From: Acanthamoeba lenticulata
Lineage: Eukaryota > Discosea > Longamoebia > Acanthamoebidae
Direction of reading: 5' to 3'
Assembly: GCA_002179805.1 (NCBI GenBank)
Contig: NAVB01004742.1
Span: 1-10,921 of the forward strand
DNA length: 10,921 nt
Within the stretch, counting starts at the first letter, position 1. Each line of letters opens with the position of its first letter. Shown here piece after piece: positions 1-7,813 of this stretch. Under the pieces are notes generated by a model that ran no database searches, was not told the origin of the DNA, and worked only from the letters and a program-made list of their open reading frames with translations. The position numbers were made by a program, and so were the translations under genes.

Positions 1-58
1 CCGGCCTGACCTCGCGTCCAGCTGGCACTGACCCAAGACCACGTCATCTGGGCCACAG
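1..58 (+). other. 3' tail of an intron of the kinase gene
   Basis: The kinase reading frame is convincing only from about position 60. The preceding bases give no kinase-like residues and end in CACAG at 54-58, a good acceptor. A possible branch-point match (CTGAC) lies near 28-32. I read this stretch as the end of an intron whose 5' part lies outside the window. Confidence 0.6.
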
Positions 59-1485
59 ACTCGAGTGGCCGCTGCGCCTGAAGATCTTGATGGACGTGGC
101 CAAGGGCTGCGCGTTCCTGCACGGCACCACGCCGCCGGTGATGCACCGCGACCTCAAGTCGCCCAACATTCTTCTGGTCAGCACCGCGCCCGACGCTGAT
201 CTCGTGGCCAAAGTCTGCGATTTTGGCGTCTCCGTCAACGCCTCGGCGGCCGCTATCGGCCGCAAGGTCGATTGTCCTCGTACGTCGTCTCCCTCTTGAG
301 CCTCGGACCGCGCGCTTTGCTTGGTCTGACCTCCGTCGGCTTTTTTGCGGACAGTCTGGCTGGCGCCCGAGGTCATGCAGGGCAAGCCTTACACGGGCAA
401 GGCCGACGTCTACTCCTTTGGCGTCATCTGCTGGGAGACGATCGCGCGCAAGCGCTTCTTTGAGGAGATCGGCTTCATGAGGTGCGTTCTTGTCGTCGTT
501 GTCGTTGTCGTCATCATAACTGTCGACGCCTCACACGGATGGTGTGGCCACGCGTGTGTGCAGCCAAATCGAGAACAAGGTGATCATGGGCGAGCGGCCG
601 GCCATCCCGGACCACTCGCTGCCCGAGTTCTCGCAGCTCATCGCCAGCTGTTGGCACCAGGACCCCGCCAAGCGGCCGAGCTTCGTGCAGGTCGTCGAGC
701 AGCTGCGGAAGCTGCTGGCCCAGTACTGCCCCGAGCACGCCGACTACGATCGGGACGTCATGGCCCGCGAGGAGGCCCTCGAGAAGGCGCGCCAGGCGCG
801 TAACCGCAAGTACCGCCATCAGCAGCAGCAGCAGAAGAGTGCCATTGCGGCAGAGGATGACGACGAAGATGACGACGGGGATGAGACCGACGACCGTGAT
901 GACGTGGATGCAGGCGGCGAAGGTGAAAACCGGAAGCCGGCCGAGGCCGGTCCCTCGCCCGCCAGCGTCGTCACGTCGCCCAAGCCGTCGCGCAAGCGCA
1001 CGCTGAGCATCAATCTGGTGCAGCAGCAGAGCGTTTCGGCGGGCACGGCCGAGACGCGCAAGGTGATGCTCAACCAGCTCCGCAAGCTGAGCCGCCAGCG
1101 CGCCCTGCCGCACACAATCTCCGTCGAGCTGCCTGAAGGGCACTCAACACCGCCGCCGCTCGAACCAGAGGCCGAGCCTCAGACGACGCCGGCGGCGGAG
1201 GGCCAAGAGCAGCAGAGCGCCAACGTGACCGCCGTTGACGGCGTGGAGACCTCGGCAGAGACACGGCCGAGCGAGGAAGGCGCGGCCGGACCGGCTGTGG
1301 ACGAGACCACGCCAGCAGCGGCGATGACCGAGGAAGAGATCAAGCTCAAGGAGAAGGAGGATCGCAAGCGGCGGGTGGAGGAGATCCGCGCCAAGATGGC
1401 CAACCGCATCGCCGTCCCCAAGGCCGCGGGCTCGTCCGGCGGACCAACCTCGCCGCGCCCCGCCGGGGACCAACAGGGCAGCTGA
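59..1485 (+). CDS. TKL-type protein kinase, C-terminal part (5' end outside window)
   Basis: Spliced exons are 59-279, 355-481 and 564-1485, stop TGA at 1483-1485. The introns at 280-354 (GTACGT...ACAG) and 482-563 (GTGCGT...GCAG) restore one frame. Kinase motifs seen in order: LRLKILMDVAKGCAFLH (helix E), catalytic loop HRDLKSPNILLV, metal-binding DFGVS, WLAPEVMQGKPYTGKADVYSFGV (WLAPE in place of APE, then helix F), and C-lobe end SCWHQDPAKRPSFVQVVEQL. HRDLKSPN and the RPSF end are characteristic of tyrosine-kinase-like kinases, which phosphorylate Ser/Thr or sometimes Tyr. The N-lobe (glycine loop, VAIK Lys) is missing because the window starts inside the gene. After the kinase domain comes a tail of about 250 residues: a basic segment, a five-Gln run, a dense Asp/Glu tract, Pro/Thr-rich linkers and a charged probable helix (EEEIKLKEKEDRKRRVEEIR). 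No transmembrane segment is visible in the part present. Family is firm; substrate is unknown. Confidence 0.9.
491..517 (+). repeat. TCG/TTG/TCA trinucleotide-like tract inside a kinase intron
   Basis: The second visible kinase intron (482-563) carries an imperfect (TCN)n-like run, tcgtcgttgtcgttgtcg followed by tcatcat. Similar tracts occur in an exonuclease-gene intron (7263-7310) and a decarboxylase-gene intron (10301-10319). Confidence 0.6.
820..834 (+). repeat. (CAG)5 tract coding poly-Gln in the kinase tail
   Basis: Five consecutive CAG codons follow CAT and precede AAG, giving HQQQQQK in the kinase tail. The Asp/Glu-rich tract follows within 20 codons. This is a short in-frame trinucleotide repeat, typical of amoebozoan low-complexity tails. 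Confidence 0.8.
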
Positions 1486-1648
1486 CGTGGTCGTCCTCCC
1501 AGACATGAGAAAAAGTAGTACATATTTCTGTTTTTTATGGTAAAGTCCGGTGCAGCCGCGGCGCCCGCAGGACGCAGGCCAGCCCGGCGTAGGGCATGTA
1601 GCAGTTCTGGCACACGATGGACTTTGTTCAAATGGTTCGAGCCGTTGA
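1486..1648. other. Convergent intergenic spacer (kinase 3' end / GST kappa 3' end)
   Basis: Both flanking genes end here, so this 163-bp spacer must hold two 3' ends. The kinase side has an A- and T-rich stretch (gaaaaagtag..., then a T run, 1508-1537). No canonical AATAAA was found. No gene is supported. Confidence 0.6.
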
Positions 1649-2474
1649 TCACAGGTTATTCTTTCGGGGAGGGAAACGCCACTCCTTGCCCATCTTAGTG
1701 GCGATCAGGTGGAACCGATCGGCTCCGAAGTACATGCGAGCCTGTTCCCACAAGAGCGTGAGTTTTGAGATGAACGAAGTGCACACCGGGAGAGCGCACC
1801 TTTTCCTTCGGCTCGTCCGCCCGACGCACGAAGAACGTGGGCGCCCCAAAGGCTCCGCGTTCGATGGCCTCGTCGGTGGTGGCCTTGAGCTCGTTCTTGA
1901 CCTCGTCGTCCCCTAGAAGTAGAAGAACCACTGCATAAGACCACAGCAAGAAGGAAGAAGCGCTCGAGGCCGCACCTTGGGCCTTCTGCAAGAAGAGGGC
2001 GGCCTCCTCCTGCGAGCAGCCGGCGGCCACAAGGGCGCCGGTGAGGGTGGCGACGTCGGTCAGATCGCCGTCCTGCTCCCAGTAGACTTGCCACAAGTGC
2101 TTCGTCGCAGCACGCAGGCGGCGCTGGCCACCGACGGCGTCACGGTCGTGGCGGTCGAGGGCCACCAGCATGCGCATGGGCAGGAGGGTCAACTGCGGGA
2201 ACCGTGAGGGCATGCGCATGCGAAACCCGAGCGCGCGCGAGGTGTCGGCCAGATCGCGCAGCATGTAGCGGCCCTTGGCTGGCACTGTGGCAGGCGGCTT
2301 GTTCCCCGCAGCCTTCATGACCGCCCCGAGAAAGAAGGGGCGCAGCACGACCTCCACCTGGTCGCGCCACTCGCCATCGGCCATCTGTACCAGCTGTTCA
2401 AAGCCCAAGTAAGAGTACGGACTCACCACATCGTAGAAGAACTCGATAACAAACTTGTTTTGTTGGTCTGCCAT
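1649..2474 (-). CDS. Glutathione S-transferase kappa-like protein (DsbA-fold)
   Basis: On the minus strand the exons are 2474-1976, 1912-1800 and 1741-1649, giving 234 aa. The introns are 1975-1913 (63 nt) and 1799-1742 (58 nt), both GT-AG. The length matches the family's usual ~225 aa. Near the N-terminus IEFFYDVVSPYSYLGFE holds the kappa signature, with Ser18 at the position of the family's catalytic serine (the Cys of DsbA). Near the C-terminus AFGAPTFFV carries the cis-Pro of the thioredoxin fold, and after the last intron YFGADRFHLIA is the standard kappa ending. The enzyme would conjugate glutathione to electrophiles. Family members are mitochondrial and peroxisomal; the C-terminus here ends NNL, not a clear peroxisomal signal. 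I chose ATG 2474 because family similarity begins just after it. The frame stays open upstream, and an in-frame ATG at 2588 would add 38 residues. A 2-hydroxychromene-2-carboxylate isomerase role is possible because that enzyme shares this fold. Confidence 0.92.
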
Positions 2475-2596
2475 GGCGTGCACGCTTGTTGGGTCTTGTT
2501 GGGTTCCTGGGCTCGTCCTCCGCGAGTCGTCGACGGAAATCAAAAAACGCAAAGAAAAGCGAAACCAAGAACATTCCTGGCGTGCCATTTGATAAA

Positions 2597-2664
2597 CGAT
2601 CCGTTGGCGCGTGCCCACTGGAGCAGGCCACCTCGAGATGGCCGCCCTTGGCCGCCTTATTGCA
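2597..2664 (-). pseudogene. Possible ankyrin-repeat relic
   Basis: The minus strand reads CNKAAKGGHLEVACSSGHAPTD. The AAKGGHLEV part matches the start of a typical ankyrin helix pair, and xSxGHAPxD resembles its end, but the middle (LxxLL) is missing. An in-frame TGA lies just upstream. It sits 0.4 kb downstream of a real ankyrin gene on the same strand. It could be a decayed repeat or chance. Confidence 0.25.
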
Positions 2665-2984
2665 GGAGCGTCACCTGACAGAGAGCCAGCCCTTGCCCCC
2701 CACTCTCTCTGCAGAAAAGTCGCAAAGGCGCAGGACAGTGGGGCCCTTGCCTGGCCGCTGGATGGTCGCGCGCGGTTGCATGACAAGGAGATGATGCTGA
2801 AGTGCGTGGCTCCACGAGTGGCACACGGCGTGGCAGGCCGGGAGAGTGGGGGGCTCCACAAACTGGAGAAGATGAACACAACGCGTTGACCCACCATGAG
2901 CTCTCCTCCCTGTACAGGGCTCTCTTTCTTCCTGTCGTCGTCTTCGTGTGTCAACTTAGCGCAACTCTGGTGTTGCTGACGACA

Positions 2985-3005
2985 AATATTTGATTTATAA
3001 ATATT
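2985..3005. repeat. AT-rich inverted repeat beyond the F-box gene stop
   Basis: AATATTT (2985-2991) and AAATATT (2999-3005) form a perfect 7-bp inverted repeat with a 7-nt spacer. It lies about 25 nt past the stop codon of the minus-strand F-box gene. Within a GC-rich genome this AT island may be part of the poly(A) region. A regulatory role is inference. Confidence 0.4.
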
Positions 3006-3029
3006 CTTTTCCTTCTTTTCCTTCTTTTT

Positions 3030-5641
3030 CTAACTGTCCAGGCGAAGGAGATCAGCAAAGACGACGGCCACCCGCTGCCACTTGCGCCGGTCTTCGGCAC
3101 CGGCAATCCACAGGACGACCGGCTCATGCTCGTCCCACCGATCGGCGCCCAGCCGCCGCAAGGTGGCCTGCATCTGCGCCCGCGAGAGTGTACTCCGCTG
3201 TTGCAAGCAACACGAGGAAGACGTATGACGATGAGTTCACCTACGCATGAACGGAATGGCAGGAATGTGGTGGCGGAGCCGCACCAGCGACCGTACTGGC
3301 TGACTGAGCAATCGGTCGAGTAGCGTGAGGCCCTCGGCGTTGACGGCGTTGACGTCGGCGCCGTGGCGCACCAGCAGCGGGGCGAAGTGCATTGCGAGGT
3401 AGTGAATGGGAGGCGCACCGGTTTGCGGGTGGCGCATGTTGAGGTCCAGCCCGAGCCCGATGAGGGCTTTGAGGTTCTTCTCGAGCACAAACGGGGGGCC
3501 GTGGTGAAACAGCCCCTCGAGCGCCACATGACTGCACACGTCACGAATACATGACATCAGCATCAATGTCACGTCGTCATCTCATCGCCGAGACACATCA
3601 GCATTACCTGGCGAGGTTGAGGCCGTTGGCCGCCAGCAGCGCCATGATGCGCGGCGAGCTGATGCCGGCCAGCCCTAAAATTGCGTTGACGTCGGCGGCC
3701 GCATCGAGGGGCGTGGGCCAGCCTGCCCGGTCAAAGAGCCACTGAAGCGCGTCGTAGCTCGTCTGCTCGATGGCGTTGTAGGCCGCCTCCGCATCGGACT
3801 GGTTCCACCTGCGTCGGAGCCACTGGAGCACAAGCACGAGCAGGGACACGCGGCTGGTGAGCGGGCAGCCATGGGCCAGCAGGAGGTCGCCAATGGCCAA
3901 CTTTCGCGCCAGCTCGCCTGGTTGCTTGGCGCGCGCGGTCAGCAGGGGCGATAGCGCCGACCTGCCATCTCGCTATGTTGTTTCGAGTCAAATCGTGTGT
4001 AAGTCATGTCGTATCGCATCGTGTCGTGTCGCGCGTCACGGAAGGGGTACCGAGAGCAAGCGGGCGTCGGCGCCCTTGTCGAGCAGGAACTGGAAGGCTT
4101 TGACGGGCGCGCGCGGAGAGGCGGCGAGAATGTGCAGGCATGTGCGTCCGCCGAACGATTGGGTGAGCTCGTTGACGTCGGCCCCGCGCTCGACGAACAA
4201 CGCCAACAGCTCGTCGCAGTCCTTTTGGGCCTGTGTGCAGACGCTGAGCTCATGTGATGATGTCAAGTTGTGGTGAAAAGGTGACGGCAACACGCACGGT
4301 GCACGCGGCATGCAGGGGCGAGACGTCGAAGCCGCTCTCTTGCGGGCCCAACTCCAGCAGGCGCTTGGTGGTATCCACCCCGGCGTGCTTCACCGCCAGT
4401 AGCAGTGCCGACAACTTGGGCCCCGAAAACGTAGGCGCGTTCAGCAGCTCGTCGCACATGTGGCTCCCAACCAGGAAGTCCAACACGCGCCTGTTGTTTT
4501 GGCTGCACGCGACATGCAACACTGCGCGAGAACATGCAACATGTTTGAATTCCACACTATATCGGGAGATTGGAGAGAGTGGTGTACCAGTGTAGCCGCT
4601 TGGACCGTAAGAGAGCAGCAGCTGGCGATACTTGTCATGGCTGTGTTCTTGGTGGATCTTGGCCAGGTGCGCCATCAGCGAGACGTGCCCTCCCTTGGCT
4701 TGGACGTAGAGCATTATACGACACAGCTCAGGCTTGGATACAAAAACAAATTAAAAATTAAAATTAAAAAAAGTTTTAAAAAAAAAGGGAACAGATACCA
4801 GCAAGATGCCACAAGGCCTGCGCGCTGGTGCTGCTCCCCTGGAGCAGGGCCTCGAGATGGTCCAGCGAGGTGGTCGCCACTGACGGTGATGTGCCGCGAT
4901 CAGGGTCAGTCTGTTGCGTGGCCGGCACCGCGTAGCGCAGCAGCACGCCCACGATCGCCAGCGAGCCCTGGCGCACGGCGGCGGTGACCGCGTGGGGCGG
5001 CACGGGCACGCCGTGGGCGCACACCAGCTCCACCACGCGCTCGTCGTTGGTGTCGATGGCGCTCGCCAGGGCGTCGCGCTTCTTGGACAGGACGTGCGCC
5101 GCGGCCGGGCAGGTGGCGAGCATGCGGGCCAGTGCCGCGTGGTGCCCGCAGTGGATGGCCCACGTCAGCATTGAGTCCACGTTGGCTGGGCTAGGCATCC
5201 TCTGATACTTGTGAAGGAGACGCGCAGAGTAGAGGCAGAACGTGCGAGGGTCGAAGCTCTTCTTCTTTTTGGTTGGCATCGGCCCGCCAAAGTGCCGCTT
5301 GTGCACCTGTCGCACGAGGAACGTGAGCGTGAAGCAGCGCACGGCGAGAGGGAGGGGCGCAGCTCGCGGGGGGCGGCTACCTTGCGCCAGAGCCAGGGGG
5401 TGAGGGAAGACGAAGCGGGCGAGAGATAGAGGAGGCTGTGCCAGTGGCGGCAGACGACCTCGGTACGGGCGAGGTCCTCGGGCGCGAGGTAGCGGAAGAT
5501 GAGGACAGCCACCTCCTCCGGCAGCCAACCCCCAAACATTCCGTCCTGCTCTTCTTGCTCTCCCTTTTCTTCATTGGCCTTTATTTCTTCAGCTACCTCT
5601 TCGTCATCTTCATTTTCACTTCGCCACAGCCCGCCCCACAT
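3030..5641 (-). CDS. F-box and ankyrin-repeat protein
   Basis: Eight minus-strand exons: 5641-5381, 5306-4799, 4698-4588, 4521-4298, 4230-4040, 3961-3608, 3531-3241, 3192-3030; 700 aa. All seven introns (48-100 nt) are GT-AG and keep frame. An in-frame stop lies upstream of ATG 5641 with no other Met between. After an acidic Glu/Asp-rich N-terminus (residues 10-33), residues 39-73 are an F-box: LPEEVAVLIFRYLAPEDLAR then VCRHWHSLLY. F-boxes bind Skp1 and recruit targets to SCF ubiquitin ligases. A basic stretch (PTKKKKS, about residues 98-104) follows. The rest is built of degenerate ankyrin repeats, recognisable as WHLAAKGGHVSLM, TVLHVACSQNN, SPLHAACTAQKDCDELLALF, GADVNELTQSFGGRTCLHIL, LLDKGADA and LVRHGADVNAVNAEGLTLLD. 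The extreme C-terminus (LWIAGAEDRRKWQRVAVVFADLLRLD) is not ankyrin-like. Likely role: substrate receptor of an SCF ligase, with the repeats as the target-binding surface (inference). The last exon's acceptor (CGGAG/T, ending at 3193) was chosen because it alone keeps frame. Confidence 0.88.
4699..4798 (-). other. Intron with long A/T homopolymer tract (F-box gene)
   Basis: On the coding (minus) strand the donor GTATCT follows TGGCATCTTGCTG, and a dense T-rich run fills the first half (plus-strand A-rich block 4741-4788). The acceptor TCCAAG precedes CCAAGG. The splice joins LWHLA to AKGGHVSLM, a normal ankyrin phrase, which supports this acceptor over the nearer AG at about 4729, which does not keep frame. 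Confidence 0.7.
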
Positions 5642-5848
5642 CGCGCCAGCAGCAAAAAGAATTTACTGATGCATTTTCGGCCAATAAATAAATATAAAAA
5701 AAATAAGAAAAAGGAGTCGACCGGAAATCAAAGGCAGACTGACAGGAAAAAGACAGAGAAACAAGCCATGAACAAGATGCACCGGTGGAGGTGCTTCACG
5801 TACGAACAGCATACTTGGGTGATGGCGTGGCCTTCAAAACTGAACAAA
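5642..5848. promoter_or_regulatory. Divergent promoter region, F-box/ankyrin gene and exonuclease gene
   Basis: The start codons of two divergent genes are 207 bp apart (minus-strand ATG at 5641, plus-strand ATG at 5849). The region holds CCAAT (5681-5685) followed directly by an A-rich block, aataaataaatataaaaaaaataag (about 5684-5708), which includes a TATAAA-like match. Both genes may use these elements. Transcription start sites cannot be seen from sequence. Confidence 0.6.
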
Positions 5849-5965
5849 ATGCGACGCAGGCTGGTCCGGCATATTTGCCGGAGTCTGCGGCCGGCGGCAG
5901 GGCAAGGACAACGCCCGAGAGCACTCTCTCTACGCTGCACCACTGCAGCACGACAGTTTGGTACG
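5849..5965 (+). other. Predicted mitochondrial targeting region of the exonuclease
   Basis: The first 39 codons hold nine Arg and one His, several Leu/Ala/Ser and no Asp or Glu. They begin MRRRLVRHICRSLRPAAG and continue through ALSLRCTTAARQFG. An RQFG step at residues 35-38 resembles a matrix-peptidase R-2 site. The acidic linker starts just after (PEAPED). In-frame ATGs further upstream (from 5768) would add about 27 residues of mixed composition and mask the presequence, so I prefer 5849. Confidence 0.6.
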
Positions 5966-7813
5966 CAGCCAGAGGCGCCCGAGGACAGTGTCTCTTCGCT
6001 GCCGCCTCCGGATGCCCGTAGCGATCGTTGCAGCAGCATTGATATGCCCATCCACCCGGGCGTCATTGCCAAGGGCCGCATCGCAACGCTCTGCCACGCC
6101 ATGGGTGCGCTTCACCTCCCCCACAGCCCGGCCTTGGCTTGTCCTGCTTTCCTCAGGCTTGATCGTGCACAGGTTTTGGGCGGCCCGTGTACCTAGCCGA
6201 GTCCGCCACCGAGGACGGATGCCGCGTGCGACTTAAGCTGCCCGATGGCGAGGTCCGGACCAGAGCAGTTGTTTGTTCTTGGCTCATGCGACATGTGCGC
6301 GACAGGAGTTCACGTCGGGTCTCCACCCGACCAAGAAGGAAGCCGAGTACGAAGCGGCGATGTTGGCGGTGGGCAAGGCCCGCTGCCTACAAGTTCGCAC
6401 CGTGCCCAAGGAGGAGCAGCGAGTCTATCCCGTGCTCCAGTTCAAGGGTGCGTCGCCCTCGTCGACGAGGCAGCATGCTTATGGCCCGAGGGCTCCGGAA
6501 AGACTTTCCGGGTGGAGACTCACCAGTCTGGCGTTGGGCGTAAAGGGCACATGACACTGGTGAAGGACGAGCGGACGGCCTGCGAAGCGCTCGCAGCGTT
6601 CCGCGACTCTTTGGACCGCTTCCCGGTCATCGGCTTCGACACAGGTGCCACACCGCACGCAGCGCTGCAGCTTTTATTTCTCAAAGAGGCCTGACTGGAC
6701 CTCACCGCTTCTTCTCCTCCTCCTACTTCTTTGATGTTCATCAACTAGAGTCGCAGCCGCACTTCTACCGATCGCCAAAGCGGGCTGCGGCCAAGGACGA
6801 CTCGCCTACAGCATCGCCACCAGTTGACTCGTCGTTTCCCGAGCTTATTCAGATCGCCTCCGACACGCACGCCGTCCTCTTCCAGATGCGCGTACGCACG
6901 CACGCCTCTTCTTACCCGTCTCGCTAGTCCCGTCCCCCTGATGAGCGCTTACCCGTTTGGTTCCGGCGGCAGAACCTGAACTATCAAGTCCCCGAGCTGC
7001 TCGCGCAACTCTTTGAGGACAAGCGCGTCTTGAAGGTGCGCGTTTGTTGTGATCGATCGTTGGCCCAACAGCGCATCGTCCGCTGCGAGCGCCGCTGAGC
7101 GAGTGGTAATGGGCCATGAACAGGTCGGCTCGGGGATCAGCCAGGACGCCGTGCTGCTGCGCCGGTTCTGTCCGCGCATGCAGCCCAGCGCCTTCGTGGA
7201 CCTGGCCTACTTTGCGCGCAAGTTCCAAGCCTATCCGCATGGACTCCAGGTGCCTTAGTCTTGTCGTCATCACCGTCATCGTCATCATCGTTATCATCAT
7301 CGTCTTGTTGTGGACGTGCTGTTGCTCACGACACGGTCTCGGCGCGCACACAGTCGCTGACGGGCATCTTTTTGCAAGGCCGCATCAACAAGAAGCTCCA
7401 GACGTCCAACTGGGGCGCGCGGTCGCTGTCCGAAGCCCAGGTGCGTCATCCGTCCCGACAGCCGTGGGCAAAAGGGCGGACGTTTCAACTCATCATGCGT
7501 CGTACGGCCTTCTGCAGCTGGCCTACGCGGCTACGGACGCCTGGGTCGCCGTCCAAATCTACCGAGCCCTGTGTGAGGTGGTGCACCAGCTCCCGCGTGC
7601 TGCACAAACGCTACGTTTACGACGTGGCGTGCGCGGGCGCGATGAGACAACTAACACCTGCAGCGTTTGCTTTGGCAGAGTGACGAATCGACCTCGCACG
7701 CCCGTATTCGAGCCGTGCTGGCCCACGCAGGGCTTCACCCGCCTGACTCCTTCCTCCCGCGTGCTGCAGTCCGTGAGGTGACTGACGTCGTCCTACCCAC
7801 CTTGGGCTCATGA
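5849..7813 (+). CDS. dsRNA-binding-domain / DEDDy 3'-5' exonuclease, probably mitochondrial
   Basis: Ten exons: 5849-6104, 6173-6252, 6306-6431, 6527-6644, 6749-6891, 6973-7035, 7124-7249, 7354-7440, 7518-7577, 7679-7813; 397 aa in this model. Residues 1-40 (MRRRLVRHICRSLRPAAG...) are Arg-rich with no acidic residue, like a mitochondrial presequence. A polar linker follows. Residues about 72-137 fit a double-stranded-RNA-binding domain: GRIATLCHAMGFGRPVYL, a VRLKLPDGE strand pair, then HPTKKEAEYEAAMLAVGKA, matching the family's KKxAxxxAAxxAL helix. Residues about 163-353 are a DEDDy exonuclease: Exo I FDTE (Asp192, Glu194), Exo II GISQD (Asp270), Exo III YAATD (Tyr336, Asp340). A Ser/Pro/Ala-rich insert of about 25 residues follows Exo I. 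Such enzymes remove nucleotides from RNA or DNA 3' ends with two metal ions; the dsRBD suggests structured RNA. The junction 6432-6526 is the least certain: a consensus donor at 6448 with acceptor 6473 also keeps frame but gives a 26-nt intron. Substrate is inferred. Confidence 0.8.
7263..7310 (+). repeat. (TCA/TCG)n trinucleotide tract inside an exonuclease intron
   Basis: The intron 7250-7353 carries a run built of GTCATCACC, GTCATCGTCATCATCG and TTATCATCATCG. It is an imperfect pyrimidine-rich microsatellite ahead of the acceptor at 7353. It encodes nothing in the gene's frame, because an in-frame TAG follows the donor. Confidence 0.7.

Larger units (their letters stand above)
2475..3029. 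other. Intergenic region between GST kappa and F-box/ankyrin genes
   Basis: This 555-bp stretch is upstream of the GST gene and downstream of the F-box gene, both on the minus strand. It should hold the GST promoter and the F-box 3' end. Open frames exist on both strands, but their amino-acid composition looks random (Arg/Ser/Pro-rich, no domain). The only coding-like trace is a short ankyrin-like phrase on the minus strand at 2597-2664. An AT-rich inverted repeat lies at 2985-3005. Confidence 0.55.

Noticed and set aside
514..1143. Long minus-strand open frame opposite the kinase tail
   Set aside because: It is antisense to a firm kinase exon; its Leu/Arg/Ala-rich sequence arises from GC-rich codons read backwards and contains no domain.
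1534..1622. Minus-strand phrase IVCQNCYMPYAGLACVLRAP with a CxxC pair, ending at a TAA
   Set aside because: Only about 27 codons, downstream of the complete GST gene, not joined to it by a usable splice, and no recognisable zinc-binding partner cysteines.
1630..1660. GGTTCGAGCC resembling a tRNA T-arm
   Set aside because: The flanks do not pair as a T-stem and no acceptor, D or anticodon arm can be drawn; the sequence also overlaps the GST stop region.
2475..2954. Full 5' extension of the GST frame to 2954
   Set aside because: The extra 160 codons have intergenic-like composition and no domain; kappa GSTs start close to the catalytic motif. Only the ATG at 2588 is kept as a possible alternative.
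2985..3050. Pyrimidine tract ending CTAACTGTCCAG looking like a plus-strand acceptor with branch point
   Set aside because: No plus-strand coding frame follows; the same bases encode the C-terminal exon and stop of the minus-strand F-box gene.
5438..5848. Plus-strand open frame running from inside the F-box gene into the exonuclease first exon
   Set aside because: The upstream part is antisense to the F-box exon and passes through the A-rich promoter block; ATG 5849 gives a sensible presequence.
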